Positions 17,777-26,639 of a stretch of 36,709 nucleotides of DNA are shown here, in pieces (position 1 is the stretch's first letter; the number at the start of each line of letters is the position of its first letter). The translations under genes were made by a program, and so were the position numbers. The DNA comes from Saprospiraceae bacterium (GTDB taxonomy: Bacteria; Bacteroidota; Bacteroidia; Chitinophagales; Saprospiraceae), in the NCBI GenBank assembly GCA_020436785.1, contig JAGQXC010000509.1, positions 1-36,709 on the forward strand, read 5' to 3'. The notes beneath the pieces are model-generated. The model was not told the DNA's origin. It saw only the letters and a program-made list of their open reading frames with translations, and made no database searches.

Positions 17777-18565
17777 ATGAATCGTAGAGAATTCATCCTT
17801 CAGTCTACCCTCGTCGGAATGGGTTTGCCTTTCGGAATAAAAAGCATACCAGGGAAAACCCATTGGCTTACGCTCAGTTTTGATGACGGTTTTAAAAAAT
17901 CATTTTATCGCATCGCCGGGATCCACGAGCAATTCGGACTACAGGCCTGCCTTAACGTCATCGCTTCCGGCCATCTCCCCGGTTTTAAAAAAGTGGATCA
18001 ATGGATACTCCCTGAACTGATGGGTGATTTTGACGATTGGAACACCCTCAAATCCCGCGGACACGAGATCATGCCCCACACCTGGGAGCACCTCAACCTC
18101 ACCAAGGTCCCTGAGGCGCTGGCCAAGGAGAACATGCGCAAATGTTTCGACTATTTTGAAGAGCATCTGGAAGGATATGACCCCACTTATGCGGTGTATA
18201 ACTTTGCCTTCAACGCCTCCAACCCTGAACTCGAAGATTTTGCCCTGCAACGTGTTCGTGCCGTCCGTACGGCGGGCTGGGTCATCCTTAAAGACCAAAC
18301 GGCCAATCCAATTCCGACGCAGCAAACAAATTTACGGCTGGGTTGCTGGAGTCAGGGACCGGACTACTGCGACACCTTTGTGGAAGAGCACATTCAGCAA
18401 TTTCTGAATAGCCCCGGCGGCTGGCTGATCCTGAATCTGCACGGACTGGATGACGAAGGATGGGGTCCGCTACATCCCGCCTTCCTGGAAGAATTATTGG
18501 CCAGGCTGACACAAGTGCCTACCCTGGCCATTAAACCTGCCGGAGTTTTTCTGCAAGGAATATAG
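17777..18565 (+). CDS. Polysaccharide deacetylase family protein
   Basis: A 262-residue NodB-fold protein. It starts MNRREFILQSTLVGMG, a Tat-like or Sec-like signal. The catalytic base and metal aspartates are in LSFDDGF (Asp36, Asp37), and the second metal motif is HTWEH (His101, His105) within HEIMPHTWEH. The core runs to about residue 240 with the late LNLHGLDD motif (His at about 221). Members remove N- or O-acetyl groups from chitin, peptidoglycan or other glycans, or act as related amidases. With no adjacent biosynthetic genes, and next to a GH92 enzyme, a catabolic role is more likely than a structural one, but this is inference. Confidence 0.88.
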   Translation: MNRREFILQSTLVGMGLPFGIKSIPGKTHWLTLSFDDGFKKSFYRIAGIHEQFGLQACLNVIASGHLPGFKKVDQWILPELMGDFDDWNTLKSRGHEIMPHTWEHLNLTKVPEALAKENMRKCFDYFEEHLEGYDPTYAVYNFAFNASNPELEDFALQRVRAVRTAGWVILKDQTANPIPTQQTNLRLGCWSQGPDYCDTFVEEHIQQFLNSPGGWLILNLHGLDDEGWGPLHPAFLEELLARLTQVPTLAIKPAGVFLQGI

Positions 18566-18669
18566 TCCTGCCGCAGGTAAACATTCTGCTGGTTCCGGTG
18601 TGACCGGAATCGCAGTTCATTCAGGAATAAAAACTCTGTTTGCGCCCACGGCATTCATCGACATTTAAA

Positions 18670-18677
18670 TAACTTTG
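18670..18677 (+). promoter_or_regulatory. Candidate -7 promoter element TAACTTTG
   Basis: An exact match to the Bacteroidota -7 consensus TAnnTTTG, 46 bp before the ATG of the GH92 gene. The nearest upstream TTTG (18639-18642) is 27 bp away, further than the usual 19-20, so the -33 part is not convincing. Confidence 0.45.
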
Positions 18678-18723
18678 ATGCATCAACCTCCTATCCGGGG
18701 ATAGGAATTAATCGTACCAACCT

Positions 18724-21120
18724 ATGACAAAGACCATCTCCAGTAGACCAATGCCCCTTTTGCTGGGTATTGGACTTTCCTTATTCATCATTGCGTGTCA
18801 GGAAAAACCAAGCCAACAATCAGCGTTTGATGCCATCCAATACGTCGATCCCCAGTTGGGTGCCGTTCATGCCCGGTGGTTCTTCTACACGCCGGCCGCA
18901 CGACCCTTTGGTATGGCAAAACTGGCTCCGCACACCAACGCCTATGAAAGCATTGGTTCCTGGATGCCGGGTGGCTATGACGATCGCCAGACATCCATCG
19001 AAGGTTTCGGTCATTTTCATGAATTTCAAATCGGAGGGGTGGTCGATATGCCATTCACCGGGATCGTCAAGTCCGTTCCCGGTACCCTGGATGATCCCGA
19101 CGGAGGCTACCGCTCACGATTTGACAAATCCACTGAAACATCTGAACCGGGCTATTATTCGGTCGTTTTAAAAGACTACCACATCAAAGCCGAACTGACC
19201 GCTACTGAACGGGTCGGGTTCCATCGCTATACCTTTCCGGCTTCCGATTCGTCGGGAATATTATTTGATATCGGCCACAAACAAGGCGAAAGCAGCGATG
19301 TAATCCGGGCAGTTGCTGAATTAGTCAATGGGAATGAAATCGAAGGGTCGGTCGAGACCTATCCCGAATACTGCAAATTTTGTGATCCGGACCGGTATGT
19401 GACCATGTATTTTTGCGCTCGCTTAAACAAACAACCTGAATCGGTTGGCACTTTTCTGGAAAATGAGATCCAGCCGGGAAATACAAAAACCGAAGGCATT
19501 CACAACGGGATCTATCTGCGCTTCCCCACCACTGAAAATGAAATCGTGGAAATGCAGGTTGGTGTCTCCTACACCAGCATAGCAAATGCCCGGCTCAACC
19601 TGGATACGGAAAGTAAAGGTCAAACGTTTGATGCCGTCCATCAAACAGCCACCGCCACCTGGAACGACTGGTTGTCCCGTATACAAGTGGAGGGTGGTTC
19701 GCGGGGAGACAAAACCAAATTTTACACCGGACTGTATCACGCTTTGTTGGGCAGAGGCATAGCCAGCGATGTCAACGGCCAATACAAGTTACATGGACCG
19801 GGCATTGGGCAGATTCCCCTGGATAATCAAGGACAACCCACCCACCATCATTTTAATACCGACGGCATGTGGGGTGGGTTCTGGAACCTCAGTCAATTGT
19901 GGTCACTGGCCTACCCGGATTATTATCAGGAATACCTTCAGTCAAACCTTGATTTCTACCAGGAAACCGGGTGGTTGCACGACGGAGAAGCCGCCGGGGC
20001 ATACACCAACGGTGTACAAACCAACGTTCAGGGTCTCCTCCTCGCGGCAGCCTACAATTGCGGTTTGCGCGACTTTGATGTGGAATCTGCCTATCAGGCC
20101 GCCGTTAAAAATGAGCTGCAATACCATGGACGCAACCTGGGTAATGGCAAATACGATCTGCACCGGTTTGTCAACCTGCATTATGTCCCTTTTGAAGACA
20201 CCACACTCTCCAATGGATGGGTATTTAATTTTGGCACCTCTCACACAGTCGAATATGCATTTACCTCGTTTGCTGTTGCCCAGTTTGCCCGTGCGTTGGG
20301 CCACCAGGACGACTATCAAAAATTGTTGGCACAATCAGACTATTGGCGAAATATCTTTGACCCCGAAACCAAATTTATCCGGCCCAGGTATGCGGATGGC
20401 ACCTTCCTTTCACCTTTTGATCCCATGAAACCCTGGGTAGGATTTCAGGAAGGGAATGCCTACCAGTATACCTGGTATGTGCCTCAGGATCCTGCCGCTT
20501 TGGTTGATGTTTTGGGAAAGGACCTCTTCAATGAACGGCTTGAAAACACCTTTGAAGAGTCCCGTAAAAGTGTCTTCGGAGGAGGAAAGGAATTGGACAG
20601 TTTTTCAGGTTTGGAAAAATTATACAACCAGGGAAATCAACCCTGCTTATTCCATCCCTGGCTGTTCAATTATTCCGGCAAACCCTGGCTTACCCAGAAA
20701 TGGACCCGCATCATTTGCGATGAATTCTACGGGACGGAACCATTGCATGGCTATGGGTACGGACAGGATGAAGATCAGGGCCAGTTAGGCGCCTGGTATG
20801 TCCTGGCAGCCCTGGGTCTGTTTGATGTCCAGGGGCATGCCGCCGGGCGACCTACTTTTCAGTTCGGCAGTCCGGTCTTTCCAAAAGTCACCATTGCCAT
20901 TGGCCAGAATCCCGGCAAATCTTTGGTTATTGAAACAGAAAATAACGGCCCGGAACATTATTACATCCGGGAGGCCTCCTTCCAGGGGAAGTCCCGGGAC
21001 AATTGCTGGATCTACCGGGATGAATTGATCCAGGGCGGCGTCTTGCATTTTGTGATGGATTCACTGCCAAATACCACCTTTGGAACGCAGACACCTCCGC
21101 CGTCGGGAGATGCATTCTAA
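18724..21120 (+). CDS. GH92 glycosidase lipoprotein with acid Glu replaced by Gln
   Basis: A 798-residue lipoprotein (lipobox FIIAC, Cys25) of the calcium-dependent GH92 family of exo-acting alpha-mannosidases. The N-terminal beta-sandwich starts YVDPQLGAVHARWFFYTPAARPFGM, and the (alpha/alpha)6 domain includes TDGMWGGFWNLSQLWSL and EGNAYQYTWYVPQD. The late catalytic loop normally reads GNEP; here it is YNQGNQPCLFHPW, so the acid Glu is Gln639. The base region is intact: GQDEDQGQLGAW with Asp682 and Asp684. I recall that GH92 enzymes cleaving mannose-1-phosphate linkages carry Gln at this site because a phosphate leaving group needs no protonation. A mannosyl-phosphate substrate is therefore plausible but unproved. 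The next genes encode a possible glycosidase and a PhoD-like phosphatase on the same strand. Confidence 0.9.
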   Translation: MTKTISSRPMPLLLGIGLSLFIIACQEKPSQQSAFDAIQYVDPQLGAVHARWFFYTPAARPFGMAKLAPHTNAYESIGSWMPGGYDDRQTSIEGFGHFHEFQIGGVVDMPFTGIVKSVPGTLDDPDGGYRSRFDKSTETSEPGYYSVVLKDYHIKAELTATERVGFHRYTFPASDSSGILFDIGHKQGESSDVIRAVAELVNGNEIEGSVETYPEYCKFCDPDRYVTMYFCARLNKQPESVGTFLENEIQPGNTKTEGIHNGIYLRFPTTENEIVEMQVGVSYTSIANARLNLDTESKGQTFDAVHQTATATWNDWLSRIQVEGGSRGDKTKFYTGLYHALLGRGIASDVNGQYKLHGPGIGQIPLDNQGQPTHHHFNTDGMWGGFWNLSQLWSLAYPDYYQEYLQSNLDFYQETGWLHDGEAAGAYTNGVQTNVQGLLLAAAYNCGLRDFDVESAYQAAVKNELQYHGRNLGNGKYDLHRFVNLHYVPFEDTTLSNGWVFNFGTSHTVEYAFTSFAVAQFARALGHQDDYQKLLAQSDYWRNIFDPETKFIRPRYADGTFLSPFDPMKPWVGFQEGNAYQYTWYVPQDPAALVDVLGKDLFNERLENTFEESRKSVFGGGKELDSFSGLEKLYNQGNQPCLFHPWLFNYSGKPWLTQKWTRIICDEFYGTEPLHGYGYGQDEDQGQLGAWYVLAALGLFDVQGHAAGRPTFQFGSPVFPKVTIAIGQNPGKSLVIETENNGPEHYYIREASFQGKSRDNCWIYRDELIQGGVLHFVMDSLPNTTFGTQTPPPSGDAF

Positions 21121-21135
21121 TCAAATTTTCGAAAC

Positions 21136-22413
21136 ATGCGCATAATCATTTTACTACTGCTCTTCAGTTGGCTCGGATGCACTTCAAACAGCCGGCAATT
21201 GGTTGAGGAAATTCAATCCAATCCCTATTTCCCCTTTGTCAAATACAAAGCTCAGGATGTCGTAAAAACCGGTTTTAATGCCGGTGACGGATACAGCGAA
21301 GTGTGGATCCGAGATTACAACACCTTCATCAAACTTTCCGCCGAAGTCTATCCGGCGGATGAACTGAAACAAAACCTGCTGGTATTTTTCCGGTTGCAAA
21401 GCCGGGATGGAAACATCATCGATGGTTTTGTTCCTGCCTCCACGGTGGACGCGGATTACGATGGCATAACGACGGAATTGGAAAAGCACTATGTGGGTCA
21501 TAAAAATACGGTCGAAACCGACCAGGAGACCTCCCTGGTCCAGGCGGTGTACAAATTCATTCAGTCTACCGGTGATTCCACCATTTTGCAGGAAATGATC
21601 GGAGTACAAACGGTGTCAGACCGGATGGAAGATGCCATGCGTTACCTGATGAAAAACCGTTACAATGAGGAATATGGCTTGATCTACGGCGCCACCACGG
21701 CGGACTGGGGAGACGTACAACCCGAAGGTGGCTGGGGCGTCGACATCTCCGATTCGACGCATTATGCCATTGACATCTACGACAATGCCATGTTCATCAT
21801 TGCGCTGGACAATCTCATTGAAATGGTCCCTGAATCCGCCTACCATTGGCAGCCCATTCGTGATCAGGTCGCAGAAAATTGCCGGAAGCATCTGTGGGAT
21901 AAATCGAAACAAAAGTTTATTCCTCATCTCTACCTGAATGGATCGCCCTTCCCGGAGGATTTTGATGAAAATGCCATTTATTACCATGGCGGCACAGCAG
22001 TTGCCATCGAGGCCGGCCTGTTGACGGATTCTGAAATTCGCGACGCATTAAAGCAAATGATTCGTGATCAACAGGAAGCCGGAGCAGGATCCATTGGGCT
22101 GACCATGTTTCCGGTGTATCCACAGGGTTATTTTAAAAATAAGGTTATGGGGCCCTACAGCTATCAGAACGGAGGCGACTGGACCTGGTTTGGAGGCCGG
22201 ATGATCCAGCAACTGGCCGCTCACGGGATGATACGGGAAGCCTACGATCAGATCCAACCGATGGTGCAACGTGTGAAGGAAAACAACGGATTCTACGAAT
22301 GGTATACGGTCGACAACCAGCCGAAAGGTTCTGGTACGTTCAGAGGTTCGGCCGGAGTATTGTATGAAGCCATCCTGATGTTGGAAGATTATGCCCGGAC
22401 AAACGGACATTGA
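21136..22413 (+). CDS. Six-hairpin (alpha/alpha)6-barrel glycosidase-like lipoprotein
   Basis: A 425-residue lipoprotein (lipobox WLGC, Cys15), 15 bp after the GH92 stop and therefore almost certainly co-transcribed. The sequence carries features of six-hairpin glycosidases: YSEVWIRDYNTF (Arg59, Asp60), NTVETDQETSLV (Glu127, Asp129, Glu131), TADWGDVQPEGGW and NGGDWTWFGGRMIQQLA near the C-terminus. W-x-RD followed by E-x-D resembles, loosely, GH125 and MGH1-like enzymes, but I cannot assign a family. Likely catalytic acids are among Asp60, Asp129, Glu131 and those in the DWGD and GGDW segments. Given its partner, an activity on mannose-containing or other alpha-linked glycans is plausible. Confidence 0.78.
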   Translation: MRIIILLLLFSWLGCTSNSRQLVEEIQSNPYFPFVKYKAQDVVKTGFNAGDGYSEVWIRDYNTFIKLSAEVYPADELKQNLLVFFRLQSRDGNIIDGFVPASTVDADYDGITTELEKHYVGHKNTVETDQETSLVQAVYKFIQSTGDSTILQEMIGVQTVSDRMEDAMRYLMKNRYNEEYGLIYGATTADWGDVQPEGGWGVDISDSTHYAIDIYDNAMFIIALDNLIEMVPESAYHWQPIRDQVAENCRKHLWDKSKQKFIPHLYLNGSPFPEDFDENAIYYHGGTAVAIEAGLLTDSEIRDALKQMIRDQQEAGAGSIGLTMFPVYPQGYFKNKVMGPYSYQNGGDWTWFGGRMIQQLAAHGMIREAYDQIQPMVQRVKENNGFYEWYTVDNQPKGSGTFRGSAGVLYEAILMLEDYARTNGH

Positions 22414-22481
22414 CCGGAGGGGATGACTCTGCGACGTGTCCTCTTGAAAAAAATGTATTTTATGGTGCAAATCCAATCGTA

Positions 22482-25061
22482 ATGCCATTCTACCGTTCCC
22501 TGGCCTTGTCTGCCCTGATCTTTATTTTGATCCCGTTTTGGTTATGTTCACCGCCGCCAACCACCTTTCAGGCACCCTGGTTTGCCGAACTGGAATCAGA
22601 CCGGCCATGGGCCGGACCTGAGTTTTGGTTAAATCCCCTCCAGGCGTGGCATCAAACCAATGGTGAATTGCAGATCATCGCCTCGGGAGGTGACCGCAAT
22701 TGTGTCCTGCTTACGCGTGAAGTCACCCCAGATCCCGGCCGGTTATCAACCAAAACAACCATCAGACGCTTGCACGGTCCCGGTCAGCGTTGGCAAGAGA
22801 ACTCCACCGACCAAACGGCAACGGAAGGCAATGTCCCCTCCAGCAGTGAAGAGGAAGGATGGGTAGGTTTTCAGATCGGACTGTGCGGAGAATTTGATGA
22901 TTTCCGGGATGATGCGATTCATGGTGTGGGATTTTGTGCCGGTATTTCCACCGATGGCCGTTTGTTTATCGGTAGTCCTTCATCCGCCCAGCCAGGCCTC
23001 CCGGGTTGGGAAAACGTGGAAATGCAACTGGACGCATTACCCATTGATTCGACCCATTATGAAGTGCGTCTTCAAGCACGTGAAATGCAACTAAATGCCC
23101 GCGTGGCTTTATCCCGTCAGGTGCACGCCTCGTGGTTACCGGGTTTGCTGGCCCTGACCTGCTCACAGGGAATGCCGGATTCGTTGCCTCTGAGTCATCA
23201 TAAACCGGAATTCTCCGAACTCCGGGAACTTCCAAAACAAAATGGGGGCAACATTTATGCGGCTTTTGGTTTGTGGACCGTGGAAGGCGAAAAACTGGCT
23301 GTACACAACAACCGGACCTTTGGGCCGATCCTCTGGACACAATATACCGTATCGGACCAGGTACTTAAAATGGCTGTCCAGATGGCCCCGGTAGGTAATG
23401 ATCTTCACGATGTGACCCTGACGGTCCATGGAAAAGAAATCGCCCGCGCCCTGATCGATACACCGGCGTATAATGCGGTGCTTCGCGTCGAGAACTGGAA
23501 CGACAGCCTGAAACAGAATTACATCGTCCATTACCGGAATAAACGCGGACAACACTTTCAATATGCCGGCATCGTACCAGCCATGCCCCGGGAACATCTT
23601 AAAGTGGCTTCCCTTTCATGTATGGATGATGTCGGATTTCCACAAAAAGACATCGTGGAGCATTTGGCCGAACACGATCCTGATCTCTATCTTTTTCATG
23701 GGGATCAGTTGTATGAGCGCGTTGGAGGATATGGCGTGGAAAACCGGAATAAGCTGGACTATCTGCGGAAATGGTATCTTTTCGGTTGGACTTTTCGTGA
23801 ACTGATCCGCAACCGGCCCGCAGTGATAATTCCAGACGATCATGACGTATTTCATGGCAACCTGTGGGGTGCCGGAGGTAAAGCGGCCGATGTGACCCAT
23901 GGGTATGGTTATGAAGCTCAGGACGACGGGGGCTATAAACAACCGCCATCTTTTGTTAACCTGGTTCACCGCACCCAAACCGCCCATCTTCCGGACCCCT
24001 ACGATCCGACTCCCGTGCTGCAAGGCATTTCCGTGTATTACACGTCCATGAATTACGGAGGTGTCTCATTTGCCATTCTCGGCGACCGGCAATGGAAATC
24101 CGCACCTAAGGCGCTTTTCCCGGAAGCAGAGATAGAAAACGGATGGCCGCAAAACAAATCCTGGAATGCCAAAACACAAGCGTACCACCCCGATGCCCAG
24201 TTGCTGGGACCTCGCCAGGAAGCGTTTCTGGAAGACTGGGCCGGAAATTGGCCGCAAGGCACCTACCTCAAAGCGGTGGTTTCCCAGTCCCCTTTCTGTA
24301 ACGTAGCGACTTTGCCGAAAGACATCTACCATGACAAGTATGTGCCCACCCTGCCCCGGTACCGGGTAGGTGAATACCCGCCCGATGACCGCCCGGTCGC
24401 AGACTTTGATTCCAATGGTTGGCCACAAAATAAACGTAATCAGGCGATTGCATCGATGCGTAAAGGCTTTGCAATTCACCTTACCGGTGATCAGCATTTG
24501 GGCTCCACCGGGATTTACGGCATCGATGCATTTGGCGATGCGAACCATTGGGTGGCTACCCCTGCCATCTCGAATTTATGGCCACGCCGGTGGTTTCCTG
24601 CCGCCTACGGTGCGGATGGACAGGTAGCCGGGCAACCACGCAATATAGGCAAGTATGAAGACGGCTTTGGCAACAAAATGACCGTTCTGGCCGTAGCCAA
24701 TCCTTATGACATTGATCGTGAACCTGGAAAAATATACGACAAAGCGCCTGGTTATACCATCCTTGACTTTGACGTCCCGAATCGAGAAATCACTGTGGCC
24801 ATTTGGCCGCGCTGGTCTGGTCCCGGCGAGCCAACCGATCACAATCCATACCCGGGCTGGCCGGTCCGGATCAACCAATTGGATAATTACGGCCGTAAGC
24901 GGGTGGGATACCTCGATCCGGTTGAAGTGGACGGGAACCAATTAGTAAAGGTTTTCGACGATACCAATGGTGAATTGATCTATGCGTTGCGACCGCAGGC
25001 AGGATCATTTCGACCCTTCATTTTTGATACGTTAAAAACCTACCGGGTATCCATTGAATAA
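22482..25061 (+). CDS. PhoD-like metallophosphatase, exported
   Basis: An 859-residue protein. The ATG at 22482 is chosen because a signal sequence follows directly (FYRSLALSALIFILIPFWLC); an in-frame TTG at 22410 overlapping the previous gene would add 24 unneeded residues. The first 375 residues are beta-rich and unrecognised. The metallophosphatase part has LSCMDDVGF, FHGDQLYE, PDDHDVFHGN, LGDRQWKSAP and TGDQHLGSTG, matching the PhoD metal-binding blocks (GD-x-x-Y, DDHD, GDxH). PhoD enzymes hydrolyse phosphomonoesters and phosphodiesters. The length is well above the usual 450-550. As the third gene in the GH92 cluster it could remove phosphate exposed by the glycosidase; that is inferred. 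Confidence 0.85.
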   Translation: MPFYRSLALSALIFILIPFWLCSPPPTTFQAPWFAELESDRPWAGPEFWLNPLQAWHQTNGELQIIASGGDRNCVLLTREVTPDPGRLSTKTTIRRLHGPGQRWQENSTDQTATEGNVPSSSEEEGWVGFQIGLCGEFDDFRDDAIHGVGFCAGISTDGRLFIGSPSSAQPGLPGWENVEMQLDALPIDSTHYEVRLQAREMQLNARVALSRQVHASWLPGLLALTCSQGMPDSLPLSHHKPEFSELRELPKQNGGNIYAAFGLWTVEGEKLAVHNNRTFGPILWTQYTVSDQVLKMAVQMAPVGNDLHDVTLTVHGKEIARALIDTPAYNAVLRVENWNDSLKQNYIVHYRNKRGQHFQYAGIVPAMPREHLKVASLSCMDDVGFPQKDIVEHLAEHDPDLYLFHGDQLYERVGGYGVENRNKLDYLRKWYLFGWTFRELIRNRPAVIIPDDHDVFHGNLWGAGGKAADVTHGYGYEAQDDGGYKQPPSFVNLVHRTQTAHLPDPYDPTPVLQGISVYYTSMNYGGVSFAILGDRQWKSAPKALFPEAEIENGWPQNKSWNAKTQAYHPDAQLLGPRQEAFLEDWAGNWPQGTYLKAVVSQSPFCNVATLPKDIYHDKYVPTLPRYRVGEYPPDDRPVADFDSNGWPQNKRNQAIASMRKGFAIHLTGDQHLGSTGIYGIDAFGDANHWVATPAISNLWPRRWFPAAYGADGQVAGQPRNIGKYEDGFGNKMTVLAVANPYDIDREPGKIYDKAPGYTILDFDVPNREITVAIWPRWSGPGEPTDHNPYPGWPVRINQLDNYGRKRVGYLDPVEVDGNQLVKVFDDTNGELIYALRPQAGSFRPFIFDTLKTYRVSIE

Positions 25062-25096
25062 TGGAGGACCCCGCTTTGAACACCCCGGAGATGACA

Positions 25097-25125
25097 CAAA
25101 TCATTTTGCCTGCTAAAATGATTTG
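25097..25125. terminator. Perfect 11-bp inverted repeat (possible terminator)
   Basis: CAAATCATTTT and AAAATGATTTG form a perfect 11-bp stem with a 7-nt loop (GCCTGCT), 36 bp after the PhoD stop and 35 bp before the DoxX-like ATG. No T-tract follows; it could end the GH92 operon or be a protein-binding palindrome. Confidence 0.5.
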
Positions 25126-25160
25126 GTTAAGCTTGTGGCACAAGAAGGAAATTGAGTGCT

Positions 25161-25625
25161 ATGAAGCAATTTTTTACTCCGAAAAGATTACTCGCATTTA
25201 CGATAGGAATTTGTTACCTGTGGTTTGGTTTTTTGAAATTTTTTCCCGGATTGAGCCCCGCTGAAGCACTTGCCGGCGACACCATCAATGTGCTCACCGT
25301 CGGACTCATCCACGGCCGCCTGGCCATCGTCCTGCTGGCCATCTGGGAATTTGCCGTTGGTACCGCACTTGTGTTTAACATCATCAATAAGCAAGTCTTG
25401 TGGATGGCGTTCATTCACATGGGTTGCACCTTTCTGCCATTGATCTTTTTCCCTTCGTTGTCTTTCAGCGCCGCGCCGTTTGGCCTGTCTTTGATTGGCC
25501 AGTACATCATTAAAAACCTGGTCTTTATCAGTGCATTGCTCTACCTTTACCAGGAGAATGGAGCAAAAACAACCGTTAAGGACACCTTACGCACTGCGGA
25601 ACCCCTGGAACAGGTGGAATTTTGA
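25161..25625 (+). CDS. DoxX-like four-helix membrane protein
   Basis: A 154-residue integral membrane protein. The ATG at 25161 is chosen over a TTG three codons upstream. Hydrophobic segments lie at about 11-28, 49-70, 75-97 and 108-130. The segment ICYLWFGFLKFFPGLSPAEALA resembles the DoxX/YkgB-like start, where a short F-x-K-F and a proline-containing loop follow the first helix. DoxX proteins are often quinone-linked membrane proteins, but no specific function can be given. It runs in the same direction as the PhoD gene, separated by a strong hairpin, and converges with the DUF1801 gene (31 bp between stops). Confidence 0.75.
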   Translation: MKQFFTPKRLLAFTIGICYLWFGFLKFFPGLSPAEALAGDTINVLTVGLIHGRLAIVLLAIWEFAVGTALVFNIINKQVLWMAFIHMGCTFLPLIFFPSLSFSAAPFGLSLIGQYIIKNLVFISALLYLYQENGAKTTVKDTLRTAEPLEQVEF

Positions 25626-25656
25626 ATGGCGTTTAATTGCTGGAAAGGCCAAGGAT

Positions 25657-26025
25657 TTATTCATCCTGCAGTTTGATCCAAGCACGAACAACCTGTTCGA
25701 GTGCAGTTTTTTTTCGTTCAATGTCTTCGAGACTCTGGAATTTAGCATTTCGGCCTTCTTTTCCGTCGCCTTCAAGCAGGCCGTGGTCGTCCTGAATTAA
25801 AGCCCCTTTATGGAACATGAGGCTGACATGCTTTTTTGCATTCATAAAATAAGAAGCCATATTCCCTTTGTAAATAAATGTCGGCGCACTCCATTTTATG
25901 TCTTCCGTAATGCGGGGATCGGTTGCCAGAATTATCTCCCTTACTCGCTGAATTTCAGCATTCATTGGATGGCCTTTGGCGCTTAAATAAGCATCTACGT
26001 CTGGATTTTGATTGTTTAATTTCAT
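25657..26025 (-). CDS. DUF1801 domain protein
   Basis: A 122-residue protein from the ATG at 26025 (MKLNNQNPDVDAYL); an upstream in-frame ATG at 26049 is also possible, and the choice does not affect the domain. The sequence NAEIQRVREIILATDPRITEDIKWSAPTFIYKGNMASYF is the DUF1801 core, with the E-D-I-K-W-x-x-P-x-F motif. The end region contains FQSLEDIERKKTALEQVVRAWIKLQDE. It is only distantly related to the protein at 7127-7537. It lies 9-33 bp after the small membrane protein gene and is probably in its operon. Confidence 0.85.
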   Translation of the reverse strand: MKLNNQNPDVDAYLSAKGHPMNAEIQRVREIILATDPRITEDIKWSAPTFIYKGNMASYFMNAKKHVSLMFHKGALIQDDHGLLEGDGKEGRNAKFQSLEDIERKKTALEQVVRAWIKLQDE

Positions 26026-26058
26026 GATGTCCGGTTTAGGTAAGGTCATAGATTTTGC

Positions 26059-26475
26059 TCAATTGGGCGGTTTTTTACCCCATCGTGAAGGCCTTATTAC
26101 CAATACCAGTACGGCACCAGCCGCCCCCACTTTAAGTATGTTGAAAACGAGATTACTCATCATCAAAAACAGATCGATTTTTTCGGTGGCATAGCGATTC
26201 AAAATGGTCAATCCATAAACCATAAAACCCACGAGCAATCCATAAATGAAACCCTGGCTGAGTGTGCCGATGCGTTCACTGTATTTACCAGCGAAATAAG
26301 TAAAAAACAATCCGAATATCAGGTAACCGATCGAAAGGAAAATGAAGTCCGGCATGTCCCGGAGAACACCTGGAATTGGTGCCAGAAAATGGAAAGCTCC
26401 GTAATACATGAAGTCAATAAAAAACATAAAAACGGCCACGGTGAAGGCTCCAATCAATAGCGACTTAATGGACAT
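26059..26475 (-). CDS. Small four-helix membrane protein (paralogue A)
   Basis: A 138-residue protein with four hydrophobic helices (about 4-24, 46-64, 74-93, 105-125). It aligns along its whole length with the protein encoded at 30033-30473: both start with a helix ending FxxDYxxYG-like residues (FFIDFMYYGAF here), then DMPDFIFLSIGYLIFGLFFT, the motif AGKY, and end in NRYATE followed by a helix ending in VLVI. I do not recognise a named family. The two copies flank the caspase/hydrolase gene, this one divergent from it with a 193-bp intergenic gap. It could be a membrane partner of that protein, but this is inference from position. Confidence 0.78.
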   Translation of the reverse strand: MSIKSLLIGAFTVAVFMFFIDFMYYGAFHFLAPIPGVLRDMPDFIFLSIGYLIFGLFFTYFAGKYSERIGTLSQGFIYGLLVGFMVYGLTILNRYATEKIDLFLMMSNLVFNILKVGAAGAVLVLVIRPSRWGKKPPN

Positions 26476-26639
26476 GGCATCAATGAATTGGTTATCCTTA
26501 AAGTTACGCCTTTCCCGGCAGACAAATGGTTACCAAAATAATTCTCTGCACCGGCATTTCCAGGATCCAATCCGGTCGTTCATCCCTTAATTCGCCCTCT
26601 CGTCCACATTCGTGACCTCTTGATTTGAAAGAGAAATAG

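Noticed and set aside
22410-22481. TTG start for the PhoD-like gene overlapping the previous gene
   Set aside because: It would put 24 residues ahead of the signal peptide; the ATG at 22482 places the signal at the N-terminus.
25061-25264. A 67-codon plus-strand frame starting on the PhoD stop codon
   Set aside because: It spans the 11-bp hairpin and overlaps the DoxX-like gene out of frame; no homology-like pattern.
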